Counted from the stretch's first letter, positions 11,156 through 23,626 are shown. The stretch is 64,000 nucleotides of DNA from Macrotis lagotis (GCF_037893015.1 NC_133661.1:186374703-186438702), one strand, 5' to 3'. Made by a program: numbers and translations. The notes: a model not told the origin generated them from the sequence alone.

Positions 11156-11795
11156 GATGTTATAAGTTCTAAATGTTCTGAGGGAATGTTCAATGAAAAT
11201 AATTAGAATTGGGGAAAGGAAAAACTCATTGTCAGGAACCCTCTCTTAGTGACATCTTAAAAAATACTTCCTATCATTATAATTTTATAGTCCCTTTCAG
11301 CAAGCTCAGTCACATGTCCAAATGATCACTGGGACAGTTTCCTTGAAAAAAAAGTCTTGAAGAGCAGATAAAGAGCAGTGTCTTGAAACAGCTATGGGGG
11401 GGTGGGTTAGAAGGAAGGGAGGGAGTAATACTAAGTTGGGCGACAGATTCCTCTCTTGGCTCAGTCCCTAGCCTTTTGATAATCAGCAAATCATGAAAAC
11501 TATTTGCTGAAAATGAATGTTGTACAGCTAAAGATATGTAAAAACTAAATTAATAAAAACTATTAGTAACATGATCACTCTTTCACTTGCATAGACCCAT
11601 GGACCATTTCTCAACCAGACTCATTATAATTGATTATGCTGGACTTTGCCAGCATAATTTAATAAAATACATTTAATAAATTAAATATTTATGATCTAGC
11701 ATAACTAAAAGAGTTTATAGCAGGTCATTCTACTGGGTCAGTCTTGGAAGACTCACAGCAGTCATTTTCTAAACTATAAACACTGCAATTGGATA
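11156..11795. other. Intergenic DNA, nothing recognised
   Basis: It contains a short G run near 11,396-11,402 and a TTTAATAAA-rich stretch near 11,655-11,685. No gene or named repeat. Confidence 0.35.
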
Positions 11796-11799
11796 AGGC

Positions 11800-12425
11800 A
11801 GATTCATTAGTTGAACAAAGCTGTGTTCATCCAACTCTGACCTTCAAGATCTTTCTAGACTACTTTATGTCCCTCATAATTGACTTCCAACCTTTAAATC
11901 TAAACCACTTTCACATTTCCTTTCTTCAACCATTCTACATTCTAGCCAAACTAGCTGATTTACTGTTCTTCCTCTATGACATGCCATCTCCCATCTCCAT
12001 GCATTTGCAGACTGTTCCCCATGCCTACAATTTGCTCCCTCTTCACTTTTACTTTTTAGAGCATTTTGCTGGGACACTGGATAGGGCATTGGACTTTGGG
12101 TCATTCAAACAATTAAAATTTTACCTCAGGCACATACTAACTGTGTGATCCTGGGTGAATCTCTTGACCTCAATTACTTTATCTGCAAAATAAGAATAAT
12201 AACAGCACCAACCTCACAGAATTATGAACTAACATACAACACAGCATGGTGTAAACCTGAATGCTCCATATAAATTCTAGCTATTGTTATCATAATCATT
12301 ATTATTAGAATCCCCTGTTCTTTCAAGTTTTAGCTCAATTTCATGCTTTCACAAGAGACCTTTCCAGACTACTACCCAGTTATTGATTCTTCTCTACACA
12401 GCATTTAAATTAATATGAAAAACAT
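11800..12425 (+). mobile_element. LINE-2 3' region split by a MIR
   Basis: 11,800-12,055 ('cttcaaccattctacattct', 'catgcatttgcagactgttc') and 12,305-12,425 ('ttcaagttttagctcaattt', 'agacctttccagactacta') follow the L2 3' coding and UTR text in order. The MIR between them is a later insertion. Confidence 0.65.
12060..12300 (+). mobile_element. MIR SINE
   Basis: It is colinear with MIR: 'ggacactggatagggcattg', 'actaactgtgtgatcctgg', 'actttatctgcaaaataaga', 'acctcacagaattatgaact' and 'ttctagctattgttatcat'. Confidence 0.8.
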
Positions 12426-12429
12426 ACAA

Positions 12430-13325
12430 ATTATGTATACTTGTTTCCTCCTAATATGAAAGAAGTTCCATGACAGAAATATTATGTTATTATTTTTCAT
12501 CACACAGGTAGCACTACAAAGGTACCTTACGGGTAAGAACAGGTCAATATGTAACAAATGAGGAACATCAAAGAAGAGCAATTTCAATGAATGAGGAATG
12601 CTATTACAGAACTGAATGACAGAAAGAGAATATGGGCTGCTCATATCAGTAAGACTAAGTAATCATCCAAGCATGACCCTGATGCTCTTCTAATTAACCA
12701 GATCATAGAGTGGGTTGAAGAAGGAATAGAAGTTGACAATGGAGAAAATAGAGAAGTAAGAGCAGAATGACCACCAGAGGACAGCAGGCCCTCACTTTCC
12801 TGCAGATGGTAGGTTCTGAGGTATCATACTCCAAGAGATATACTCTTGGTTAAACAACTATTGTCATCAGAAGAAAAAGGTCAACAGACATAGTTATTGA
12901 AAAAATTTTACCCAAAGCAACATGTTTGAAAATTAATCACTAGTGAAGGAACTTCTGGATTTTGCCTCCAGATCCATCTCTAAGCATATAGAAGAAAATG
13001 ATCTTTTTTGTTCTAAGATGAAACACCTATATCAGAAGTCAGGAGTTCATAAATTCATGATTCAGAATGCTTGGATTCTCAATTAGGCTGATCAGACAGG
13101 TAAGGAAAAAAATCTTTGACCTCTCCTGATTGTCTGGATGACTGTCCCCAGGAGCTTTTTTTTTTCAAGACCTCTTATTCTCTGACTGACTCCACCCATC
13201 TCCAAGTAAATATTGAGTCTTAGTTTTTTTTTTTTGTTTTAGTTTTTTTTTTTTTTTTGGTAAAGGTTGAGTCTTATTGCATCATTTCACCTAATATCTT
13301 TAAGATTTTTCTCAAGGAAAAAAAT
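12430..13325. other. Intergenic DNA, with long T runs at 13.2 kb
   Basis: No gene recognised. Two T runs at 13,225-13,258 are flanked by GAGTCTTA on both sides (near 13,216 and 13,269), which could be the tail of an insertion that left little else. Confidence 0.35.
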
Positions 13326-13330
13326 TTCTT

Positions 13331-13508
13331 TCTCAAATTCTTTCCTAGACTTAACTTACAGTTTTTTAGTCTAGTTGGCTTGAATATATGAAATAATGTG
13401 ATCTAGTTTCTGCCTATTCTTTGAAGTTATCTGCCTGCATCTCTTGACTCTCTCATCATTACCAAGCAGTGGATCTGCCTTAAATTCTTAATTTCAGTCT
13501 CTCAAGCT
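13331..13508. repeat. Direct duplication, copy 1 (178 bp)
   Basis: It starts TCTCAAATTCTTTCCTAGAC and ends CAGTCTCTCAAGCT. It is nearly identical to 14,330-14,508, with about ten substitutions or small indels by eye. Confidence 0.9.
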
Positions 13509-14088
13509 CTTCATTCATTGGATATTCTTTCTTATGCTTTACCTAAATGTCCATGCTTTGAATTCAGTTCATTCTCTTTTACATATCCAGGCTCTTAGCG
13601 TTACCCTTAGGCAACAATCTTCCATTGACTTGAAATGATTATCAAATCCCCCCCCCATCATCCTTTTTGATTCTAGTCTAAAATATCAAAATTTCCTTTT
13701 TTTTTCAGAGAGGCAAGAATGAGTTTAGGAAGAGAATTCTGCAAATGCGGGGAGTCCAGAAGAGACTTCTGACATCTGAAGCATCAGGAAAACTTTATCT
13801 AGAGGATTTTCTTAAAATTTCTCCCATGGCATTTAGCTAGCTTAACTGTTTCTTTCTTTCCTAAAAAAGCAAACATACCCACCTGGTAGGAATTTAAATA
13901 ACTGCTAACCTCTACAACAGATCCAGTCCTTGTGGAGGCAATTTGAAGTCCAGTTGGTTCAATGGAGTCTTTAATATGGCCAAAGCAAAGTCAAACACTT
14001 CTCCACTACCAAAACTAAAGAACTTTGAAATTGTCTGGGCCTGGTTGTTGAGACAACAGAAAATAGTTTCACTGACACTTGAGAATTT

Positions 14089-14134
<46 letters not shown>

Positions 14135-14329
14135 CAATGACTGGCAAGGGATCAGAGGGTGAGGAAATATAAACAAAATTTGACAGAAATCATGCTTATC
14201 ATAAGGCAAAGAAGAATTGTAAAAGGTCAAACCACAAAGAAAAAAAGAAAGATGAGAAATGAGAAAGAAAAAGAGAGAAAGAGAAAGGAAAGAAGGAAGA
14301 AGGAAGAGAGGAAGGAAAGAAAAAAGTTA
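13509..14329. other. Unique spacer between direct repeats
   Basis: No gene recognised. It includes C-run and T-run low complexity near 13,648 and 13,698, an (AT)n tract at 14,091-14,133 and a purine-rich run at 14,236-14,325. Confidence 0.4.
14091..14133. repeat. (TA)n microsatellite
   Basis: About 43 bp of uninterrupted alternating TA. Confidence 0.97.
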
Positions 14330-14508
14330 TCTCAAATTCTTTCCTAGACTTAACTTATAGTTTTTTAGTTTAGTTGGCTTGAATATATAAAATAATGTGA
14401 TGTAGTTTCCTGCCTATTCTTTGAAGTTATCTGCCTGCATCTCCTGACTCACTCATCATTACCAAGCAGTGAATCTGCTCTAAATTCTTAATTTCAGTCT
14501 CTCAAGCT
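14330..14508. repeat. Direct duplication, copy 2 (179 bp)
   Basis: Second copy of the segment at 13,331-13,508, same orientation, 1.0 kb downstream. Its right end abuts the SINE at 14,509. Confidence 0.9.
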
Positions 14509-14642
14509 GGTGGTGCAGTGGATAGAGCACTGACCCTTAAGTTAGTAGTACCTGAGTTCAAATCTGACTTCAGACACTTAATAATTACTTAGCTGTGTGG
14601 CCTTGGGCAAACCACTTAACCCCATTTGCCTTGCAAAAAAAA
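14509..14642 (+). mobile_element. WSINE1-like tRNA SINE
   Basis: It reads 'ggtggtgcagtggatagagc', 'gagttcaaatctgacttcag', 'cttagctgtgtggccttggg' and 'catttgccttgcaaaaaaa'. Confidence 0.9.
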
Positions 14643-16040
14643 TGACTGAACCAATGCACAATGCCACTAACAACACATTAGTGTGCTAGTTTTCAGACGG
14701 CCCTTCTAATATTTGGCATTTTTGATCATCTTTGACAATGATGGATATGAGGGTGGGATGGGGATAAGTCTAATTTATGCTTCTCTAATTATTTTTTGGA
14801 ACATGTTTTTAAAATGACTGTTGATAACTTGCATTTCATCTTTTGAGAACCATCTGTTCTAAATTCATATATATGTATGCAAATTTCATATATAAATATT
14901 TATATATTTTGATTCAGTCATTTGTCTTGTGTCCAACCAAATGACCCCTTTACAGGGTTTTCTTTGCAAAGATACTAGAATGGTTTGGCATTTACTTCCT
15001 CAACTCATTTTACAGATTAAGAAACTGTGACAAACAGGGGTAAGTGACTTGTATAGGGTCATAGAGCTAGTATGTTCCTAGGATTAGATTTGAATTCAGT
15101 TCTTCCAGAGTCCAGACCCAGTATTCTACTACTTTGCTACCTATACATATTTTGAATAACAGATCTTAATCAGAGGTATTTGCTGCAAAAATTTTCCACA
15201 TTTAACCATGTCTCTTCTACTTATGATTTTTTTGTTTGCTTTTGGTGAAAAAAGTTTTTCAATTTGCTGTAAGCCATTTTATCTTTTATGATCATCTTTG
15301 TCAAGACATCCTCTCCATACATATTGGTGAAATGTTCAACTTTTCCTTTTTTATTTATTTTATTTACGATTTGTATCTATTTGGAGTATGTTGAATCGTT
15401 AGCCTTACCCCAATTTCTACCAGCTTGCTTATTTGCCTCAGTGGTTTTTTTTTTCCTTAGTGAGTCTTTATACCAGTAATTACTTTCTCTGTCTTACATA
15501 TCTAATCTGTTCCATTGATCTCTCTTTCTATGTTTAACCAGTAGAAAATTATTGCTTTATAGGTGCAATTTGAAATCTGGCATTACTATGCCCAATTTTT
15601 TCATGATTTCCCAAGGAATTTGAAAATATTCCTCCAGATTAATTCAATTAAGCTTTTATTTAGTTCTAAAAAGTAACTCTTTTTTAGTTTGATTGGTAGA
15701 TCCTGAATCTCCACACTAATTTTGACAATACTATCATGAACAATTTTTTGTTTAATTAGTGAAATCTTCCTTCAATTTTATAAAGAGTTCTTTGACAGAA
15801 TTCCTGCATGCTTTTGGGTAATCAAACTCCAAAATATTTTGTATTAATTCTGTATTGATTCCAAATGGAATCTTTTTTCAATCTCTTCTATTCAGATTTG
15901 TGAGAACTATACAGAAAGAATGATGATTTTGATAGTTTTATTTTATAGCCTCCTAATTTTCTAAACTTAATAATTGCTTTGGATAATCTTTTAGCTGAAT
16001 CTCTAAGACTACATAGATTATCATATTTGGGGAATGAAGC
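14643..16040 (-). mobile_element. Decayed L1 ORF2, with a SINE inside
   Basis: It reads backwards through the L1 ORF2 C-terminal half: 'aacacattagtgtgctagtt', 'tttgatcatctttgacaatg', 'atctgttccattgatctctc', 'attattgctttataggtgca' and 'cctcctaattttctaaactt'. The SINE at 14,908-15,143 interrupts it. It has many stops. Confidence 0.7.
14908..15143 (-). mobile_element. CORE/tRNA SINE, inverted
   Basis: 'gattcagtcatttgtcttgt', 'gaatggtttggcatttactt', 'ttacagattaagaaactgtg' and 'gacttgtatagggtcataga' show the same modular order as the split SINE at 1.45/2.46 kb. Confidence 0.75.
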
Positions 16041-16079
16041 ATTAATTTAGTTCCTTCCCTGTTTTATTATTTTAAAATG

Positions 16080-16990
16080 TTCTTTTTCTTCCCTAACAGT
16101 TAGTACTTTTTTATTTTGAAAATTTTTATCATTGAATTTTGTTTTCATTTCAGTTCCAAACTCTCTCTTCTCTCTTCTCCCCACCTCACTCATTGAGAGG
16201 GCAAGAAAATGAAAATTCATTACAAACATTTTGCACAAACGTGCAAAATAAAGATCTGCATTAGCCATGTTCCATTAAAAAAAAGTAGGAAAAAAGAAAT
16301 GGAAGAAAATGTGCTTCAATCAGCACTGTATCTCATTTATTTCTTTTTCTGGAGATTGATAGCATGAATCCTTTGGAATTTTGTTTCATCTTTCTGTTAC
16401 ATAGTGTTGATTATCTTTACAATTCAACTTTTTCTATATAAATTGTTGTTCTGGCTCTGCTCACTTTGTTTTGCATTAATTTTTATAATTTTTCCCAGTT
16501 TTATTTTTTTTTGGAAATCATTCCCATCATGTCCTAGAGCACAACAGTATTCCATCATTTCATGTATTATAACTTGTTCAGTCAATCCATAATCAATAGG
16601 CATCCTCTCAGCTTCAGTTCTGTGCTATGACAAAAAAATTTCCCTCTTTCTTTGATCTCTTTTGGGTATAGATCTAGTAGCAGTATTGCTGGGCCACAGT
16701 GTACTTTTGAATAACTTTTTGAACATAATTCCAAATTGCTTTCCAGAATGATTGAACTACAATTGCAACTGCAGCAGTAGTGCATTATTGAACCTGTTTT
16801 CCCATATCCTCTCTTGCATTTGCCATTTTCCACTTTTGTCATTTTAGCTAGTGTCACGTGTGGTACCTTGGAAATATTTGAACTTGGATGTCTATAATTA
16901 TTAGTGATTTAGAGTATTTTTTTCTTGAAGTTATTGATAACTTTAGCTTGGATTTCTCTTGATGCATAGCATTCATTACATTTCAAGTCT
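16080..16990 (-). mobile_element. Old L1 3' end, inverted
   Basis: The 3' UTR ('cagttccaaactctctcttc') is followed by the ORF2 C-terminal region read backwards: 'cattccatcatttcatg', 'gggtatagatctagtagcag', 'ccaaattgctttccagaatg' and 'agtgatttagagtatttttt'. It is more diverged than the 1.54-2.45 kb copy. Confidence 0.75.
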
Positions 16991-16994
16991 TAGT

Positions 16995-17878
16995 TTCTGA
17001 AGTGGAACTTTGTGCTAAAACAAGGCTCAACCCTGTTCTTCATTCTTGGATGGAGCTGGCAGACCCTTAGACTTTTCTCCTCTGAACTGGATGCAATTCT
17101 GGATAGTGTAATTGGAACCAGACCCAAGTCTATGACATAGTCCCTGGCTTCTGTTTCCTCTACTTGTGACCCAGCTTGAGTGTCAGCAATAGCCCTTTTT
17201 TATCTCTCTTTGTGTAGTCCCCAAGCAGGAGTAGACTCCATCACCTGCTGTGGCCTTAATAGGCCCCAACAGACGTCAGAGAATGTACTAGTTTCAGACT
17301 TATTAGAAGGCCCGCAGGCATGTATGTAAATACTGCTTGGACTCTTTCTTTGTACAATGAATTGTCCCTGGGGCTGGTCTAAACTGTGTTTCTAATAGTT
17401 GAGGGCCAAGATCCTGTTGGCTTCAGACCTTGTTTATCAATGATGGGGCTAGATTTGGGTCACAGAACACCTGTAAGTTTTATGCTCCACTTATCAGACT
17501 TCAGACACCTTGGCATATATCTAGGATGAGCATTCACAGACTTCTGGCTATTCAACTGTGTATCTCATACTGGGCCACATAAAAGAGATTACTGGTATTT
17601 ACTTTTTATCTTATTGATCATAATACAATCTGGTGCATTTTAAAATACTTTTTGTAGATTTTTGTAGTAAAGTTAACCTTCTCTTGGACCTTTCAAACTA
17701 TCATCATGGGACTTCCCTGGGACTAGATTTTTACCTTCCCTTCTTACCCCATTAATTATATTGTAGATACAAAAGCAATAAAATGCATATAAATTTTAAG
17801 GGAAAAGTAGCAGAGAAGGTATGACTACTTTAATAAGGTCCTGGATGAGATGAAAATGTGGATGGGAGCAATAAGAGG
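16995..17878. other. Unassigned; possibly 5' end of an old L1/HAL1
   Basis: It is richer in G+C than the flanks and has no coding potential. Its position after inverted L1 sequence would fit a diverged L1-type 5' UTR, but I cannot match it to the 5' ends at 23.4, 39.0 or 56.7 kb. Confidence 0.25.
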
Positions 17879-17879
17879 A

Positions 17880-18020
17880 GTTTTATTTTTAATTTTATTA
17901 AAAAAAATTTTTTACCCCAGCTATATGGAAAAGTAAGTTTCAATATTTATATCCAAAACTTTGAGTTCCAAATTCTCTCTTCCTACCACCCCATTCCCCT
18001 TATTGAAAAACCAAGTTAGT
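17880..18020 (-). mobile_element. Old L1 3' UTR fragment, inverted
   Basis: 'aaaactttgagttccaaatt' followed by 'tctctcttcctaccacccca' is the old L1 3' UTR module also seen at 8.80 and 16.15 kb. Confidence 0.6.
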
Positions 18021-18029
18021 TGGTATAGG

Positions 18030-20640
18030 ATTACCAGAAACATTCCCCAAAAGCTCCAAAAGTCATAAAATTATGACTCTAACCAAACTTTAGAGGGACA
18101 GAACTCTTAGAAAGACTAAGTGAAACAAATTTCCAATCCAAGACAATGGGTCCATTCCACCAGGGCTGGAGGGTTAGAAAAAGGCTAAGTACAGCCTGGT
18201 TGCAGCCATGCAAGTCAGCTTCAACCTTCCAGGAGCAGCCTATGGGGAGCCTGGGTCCCTTGAGGGTGACCTGGGTACATGATAGCAGAAACAGTTTCCA
18301 GACCCCTTGGCCCTGGGATCGCCAGGGATGGCATGGAAGGTTGGTGGGAGAACTCTGTTCATCAGAACAAGCACAGAGCCCAGACCAGCACCAGCAGGGT
18401 AGCTGTGGGAACTTGTGGAACCACTCGGCAGCTGTTTCCAGAGGGCTCAGCTCACAGACATTAAGGGGGTAGGGAAAGAATGTAGAGGTCTCTCTGCTCT
18501 TCTTGGGTCAGAACTCTGCTGTTTTGCCCAAACTCAGATCCAGGGCCTGGTGTAGGCTGCCACACTACCATAATGGAACAGGGATTGTCTTCACAGCTCC
18601 AGGGAAGATGGTAGTGCTTGCGGTCATCCACAGACCTGAGCACATGCCAGGAGAGCAGTCAGAGCCTCTCATAAGACCTTGAGGAATTAAGGTCTGCAGG
18701 AGGATGTGTGTGGGGGTGTTGAGGTACCATAAACCCCACAAAGCTTTAGAAACCACAGAAAAAGAAGAATCAGACCATAGACAATTACTTTGGTCTCATG
18801 GAGGAGAAAAATATACACCCAGAAAGTGATGATATCAAAGTTTCTGTATCCAAAGTCTCCAAGAGAAATAGGAATTGATCTTAGGCTATGGAAGAGTTCA
18901 AAAAAGACTTTGAAAAGCAAGTAAGGAAGCTAGAGGAATAATTGAAAAGAGAAATGAGAGTAATGCAGAAAAATTGTGAAAACCAAGTCAGCATTTTGGT
19001 AAAGGAGATACAAAAAAAAAAAAACTGAAGAAAATAATATGTTAAAAACCAGTTTGGTCAAATGGAAAAAGCAGTCCAAAAATCAAATGAGTAGAATAAT
19101 GCCTTAAGAAAGCAAAATTGACCAGTTGGAAAAGGAGATTAAAAAGCTCTCTGAAGAAAGTAACTCCTTCAAATGTAGAATGGAGATAAGGGAAGCTGAT
19201 AACTTTGTGAGAAATCAAGAAACAATAAGACAATTTCAAAAGAATGAAAAACTAGAAGAAAATGTGAAATATCTCATTGGAAAAAACAACTGAACTGGAA
19301 AACAGATCCAGGAGTGATAATTTAAAAATAATTGGACTACCTGAAAGTCATGACTAAGAAGAGAACCTAAACTTCATTTTCTAAGAAATAACCCAGCAAA
19401 ATTGCCCTGAGATCCTAGAAGCAGGGGGTAAAATAGAAATTGAGGGAATCCACCAATCAACTCATGAAAGAGATTTCCCCCCCCAAAAAAAAACTCCCTG
19501 TAATATTATAGTCACATCCCCAAACTCCCAAGTCAAAGAGAAAAAACTATAAGCAACCCAAAGCAATTCAACTATTATGGTGCTACAGTCAGGATTACAT
19601 AGGATTTGGCAGTGTCTACATTAAGGCTCATAGGACTTGGAATATGATATTCTGGAAGGCAAAAGAACTTATATAACTGAAAGTCAACTACCCAGCAAAA
19701 CTGAACATTCTCTTTTTCAGGGAAACAGGGATATTCAATGAAACAGGGGACTTTCAAAGTTTCCTGTTGAAACAACCAGAGCAGAACAAAAGTTTGATCT
19801 CTAAGTACAGGACTCAGATGAAGTATATAGGGTGGACAGGGAAGACTAATTTAATGATGTTGAACTATGTATATTCCTGCATGGGAAGAAGATACTCAAC
19901 TCATGATTTTATAAGAGAAGTTGGAAGGAGCACATATAGACAAGTCATAGGAGGGAGTTGAATATAATGGTATAATATATTGTAAAGATGGAGTCAATGG
20001 ATAATAATGGAAAGTACTGAGAAAAAGGGAAAGGGCAGGTAGATTGGGCTAAGATATTTCATATAAAAGTCAAGAAAAAGCTTTTGCAATGGAATGGAGG
20101 GGGGGGGAAGAGGAGAGGGAATGAATAAGCCTTCATTCTCATCAGAAATGGCTCAGAGAGGAAATAATATACACACCCAAAAGGGTATAGAAATCTATCT
20201 TACCCTAGAGGAAAAATAGAGGAAAGGGGTGGGTAAAAGGGGTTGGGGGGGTGTAGGTGATGGAAGAGAGGGAAGATCGTGAGAGAGAGTAGTCAGATAC
20301 AGCACACTTCTGAGGAGGGACAGGGTGAAAGGAGAGAAAGAATAGAATAAGTGTGATTGGGGAGGAATAGGATGGAGGGTAATACAGTCAACAATAGCAA
20401 CTGTGGGAAAAAATATTGAAGTAATATCTCTGATGGACTTATGATAAAGAATACAACCCATCCCAGAGGTATAGCTGATGGTATCTGAACAGAGATTGAA
20501 GTACATATTTTTTTTCCTCTCACTTCATTTCCCTTGAAGTTTCTCTCTCTTTTGGGGGGTGGGTGGGGGTGGGGAAAGGGGTTTATGTTTACTTTCACAA
20601 GATTATTGTAATAATGTGAAAATAAATAAATCATTAAAAA
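18030..20640 (+). mobile_element. HAL1-like (ORF1-only) L1 relative, plus orientation
   Basis: A near full-length element of about 2.6 kb. It has a GC-richer 5' UTR (18.03-18.88 kb), a decayed ORF1 from the ATG near 18,890 (peptide MEEFKKDFEKQ-like, then coiled coil, then the LENRS...LKIIGL-type L1 ORF1 core near 19,290-19,340), and an ORF1 end near 19,750. A polypurine 3' UTR (20.0-20.4 kb) leads to an A-rich end 'aataaataaatcattaaaaa'. No ORF2 sequence lies between ORF1 and the 3' end, which defines half-L1 (HAL1) elements. ORF1 is broken by several stops. The element forms one arm of an inverted pair. Confidence 0.82.
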
Positions 20641-20654
20641 TGTGTAGCCATGAA

Positions 20655-23494
20655 ACACATTACCACAATAGTCATGTTTTAAAACAAAAATAATGCCCCC
20701 ACACACACACAAAGAAAGAGAAACTTCAAGAAAAACAAAGTGAAAGAAAAAAATGTGCTTCAGTCTGTATTTAGACACCATCAACTCTGTCTTTGGGATG
20801 GATAGCATTCTTTGTCATAAGTTATCAGAGAAATTGCTCCAATATATTTTCCCCCAGTTGCTATTGCTAACTTTATTTCTCTCTATTCTCTTCCCCCCAT
20901 CCACATTTATTCTATTCTCTCCCTCTCCTTTCACCCTGTTCTTCCTAAAAATGTGTTTTATCTGATTACCCCCTCCCATGATCTTCCCTCTCTCTTATCA
21001 CCTATACCTCACCTTCCCTCCCCCTGTCCCCTTTCATCTCTTTCCTCTCCTATTTTCCTCTAGGGTAAGATAGATTTCTATACCCAATTGAGTATGTATG
21101 TCATTTCCTCTCTGATCCACTTCTTTTTGTTTTTTAGGTTTTTGCAAGGCATATGGGGTTAAGTGGCTTGCCCAAAGCTGCACAGCTAGGTAATTATTAA
21201 GTGTCTGAGACCGGATTTGAGCCCAGGTACTCCTGACTCCAGGGCCAGTACTTTATCCACTGAGCCACTTAGCCACCCCCTCTAAGCCACTTCTGATGAG
21301 AGAAAAGGATCACACCCCCTCACCTCCCCCACTTTCCACTACCTTGCAAAGGTTTTTTCTTGCCTCTTCTATGTGAATAACTTAGCTTATTTTACCTCTC
21401 CTTTCCCTTTCTCCCAGTACTTCCCTTTCTCACTTATTCCCAGTCTTTTTAATTTATTATACCTTCAAATCCAATTCTGTCTTGTGCCTTGTCTATAAAT
21501 GTTCCTTCTAACTGGGCTAATAAATGAGAAAGTTCATATGATTTATTAGTATTATCTTCCCATACAAGAATATAAGTACTTCATCATCATCATAGTCTCC
21601 TATAATTTGCCCTTCCTGTCCACCTTCTCTATGCTTCACCTGAGTCCTGTACTAGATGATCAAACTTTCTGTTCAATTCTTCTTGTTTTATCAGAAAATT
21701 TTGAAAGTTCCCTATATCATTGAATGTCCATCTTTTTCCCCTAAAAGAGTATAATCAGTTTTGCTGGGTAGTTGATTCTCAGTTGTAATCCAAGCTCTTT
21801 TGTCTTATGGAGTATCATATTTAAAGCCCATTGAACCCTTAATGTAGATCATGGTAAATCTTATATTGACTGTAGCTCCATGACATTTGAATTGTTTCTT
21901 TCTGGTGCTTGTTATATTTTCTCCTTGACTTGGGAATTCTGGAATTTAATTATATTATTTCTGGAAGTTTTCATTTTGGGAATCTCAGGAGGTGATTTGT
22001 GGATTCTTTCAATTTCTATTTTACCCTATACTTCTAGGATATCAGGGCAGTTTCCCTGGATCATTTCTTGAAAAAATGAAGTCTAGGCTCTTTTCCTGGT
22101 TATGACTTTCAGGCAGTATAATAATTTATAAATTTTCTTTTCTGGATCTGTTTTCCATGTTAGTTGTTTTTTCAGTGAGATATTTCACATTTTCTTCTAG
22201 TTTTTCATTCTTTTGTTGTTCTTTTTTATTGTTTCTTGATTTCTTGCCAAGTCATCAGCTTCCCTCAGCTCCATTCTACATTTGAAGGAATTATTTCCTT
22301 CAGACTTCTGTATCTCCTTTCCATCTGGCCAATTCTGCTTTTTTAAGGCATTCTTCTTATCATTGGTCTTTTGGACAGCTTTTTCCATTTGACATAAACT
22401 GGTTTTTTAACATATGTTCTTCAGTATTTTTTGTAACTCCCTCACCAAATTGCTAACTTTGTTTTCATGATTTTCCCCACATTGCTCTCATTTCTCTTCC
22501 TAATTTTTCTTCTACTTCCCTTACATGATTTTCAAAATTTTTTTTGAGCTCTTCCATAGCCTGAGACTAGTTCATTTTTTTCTCTAAAGTTTTGGATACA
22601 GAAATTTTGACTTTGTTATCTTCTGAATATGTATTTTGATCCTTCATAGTACCAAAGTAATTGTCTGTGGTCAGGTTTTTTTTCTGTTTATTAATGTGGG
22701 GCTCTGTGGAGGACACACTGTCCTAAGGGTTTTACAGCTATTTTCAGGGACATCCCCTAGGGATTTCAATTACTTCAAGATCTTATGAGAGACTCTGACT
22801 GCTTTCCTGGCCTGTGCTTTGGTCCGTAGATGACCATAAATACTCTCCTATGCCCTGGAACCATAAGGAGAGTCCCTGCTATGGCATTAAAACTCCTTTT
22901 CCTGAGACCGGGGTCCCAGATTGAGACTTGGATCTGAGTATGGGCAAAGTATCAGAGTCCTTCCTCAGGGAAAGCAGAGAGACCTTTGTGATCTCCCCCA
23001 ATTTCCTTACTGTCCATGTGCTGAGCACTCAGAAGCAACTGCTGAGTGGCTCTCTGTCCAGGTCTGCTCCTGGGGCTGTGTCTACACTGAGGCCTGTGCT
23101 GGACAGTTTGGGGCTTCAAGTTCACTCTGGTGTGGCAGATTTTTCCTGTTGACCTTCCAAGTTGTTCTTGGTAATCCCTGGGATGAGAGGTCCAGAAATT
23201 GCCACTGCTGCCAGGGACCCAGACACCCTGTGGGTGGCCCTTTCTAACTCTAGTGTAACAGACCCTTCCTGTGGATCTTCCAAGTTGTCTTGGGCTGAAA
23301 AATTGTTCTGCCCCTCTAGAATTTGGCTAGAGTCATTAATTATTCAAAGGTATTTAAAGGAGTTCCTGTCCTTTTTTTTATGCTGTAGAGGACAGACTTT
23401 ATGGGACTGACACCAGTAGTCCGTGCCTATTCAGCACCTTTGTGTATTTGTGGATTGATTTCCTGCCTTCTTGCTGCCATCTTGGCTCTGACCC
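20655..23494 (-). mobile_element. HAL1-like element, minus orientation, with a SINE insertion
   Basis: The same element type as 18.03-20.64 kb in opposite orientation: 3' end at about 20,655, polypyrimidine (plus-strand) 3' UTR, ORF1 remnants about 21.7-22.6 kb, GC-rich 5' UTR 22.7-23.4 kb. The 5' end reads GGGTCAGAGCCAAGATGGCA on the minus strand. Only about 15 bp separate its 3' end from that of the neighbour. A WSINE1-like SINE is inserted at 21,125-21,279. Confidence 0.82.
21125..21279 (-). mobile_element. WSINE1-like tRNA SINE inside HAL1
   Basis: An inverted complete copy. Its flanks CTGATCCACTTCT (left, ending 21,124) and TCTAAGCCACTTCT (right, 21,281-21,294) are a decayed target-site duplication of the HAL1 text. 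Confidence 0.88.
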
Positions 23495-23626
23495 TCAAGA
23501 GTTGTTATTCTTAGCAAGGAATAGAAGCCCTTCTTCCATGACTGGAGGTATTGGGGAAAGAGACTATGAGAAGAAGAATTGAATCTCAATATTCTCATGG
23601 AGAAGACTAAATCATCTACTGTGTGT

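Noticed and set aside
18146..18472. A 108-codon plus-strand frame
   Set aside because: Lies in the GC-rich HAL1 5' UTR; matching frames at 22.9 and 38.6 kb are on the opposite strand of the element, so none is a conserved gene.
20195..20808. Two minus-strand frames of 103 and 171 codons with transmembrane-like Leu/Phe runs
   Set aside because: Antisense to the polypurine 3' UTR of the HAL1-like element; similar frames recur over every copy (61,035-61,481; 36,588-36,842).
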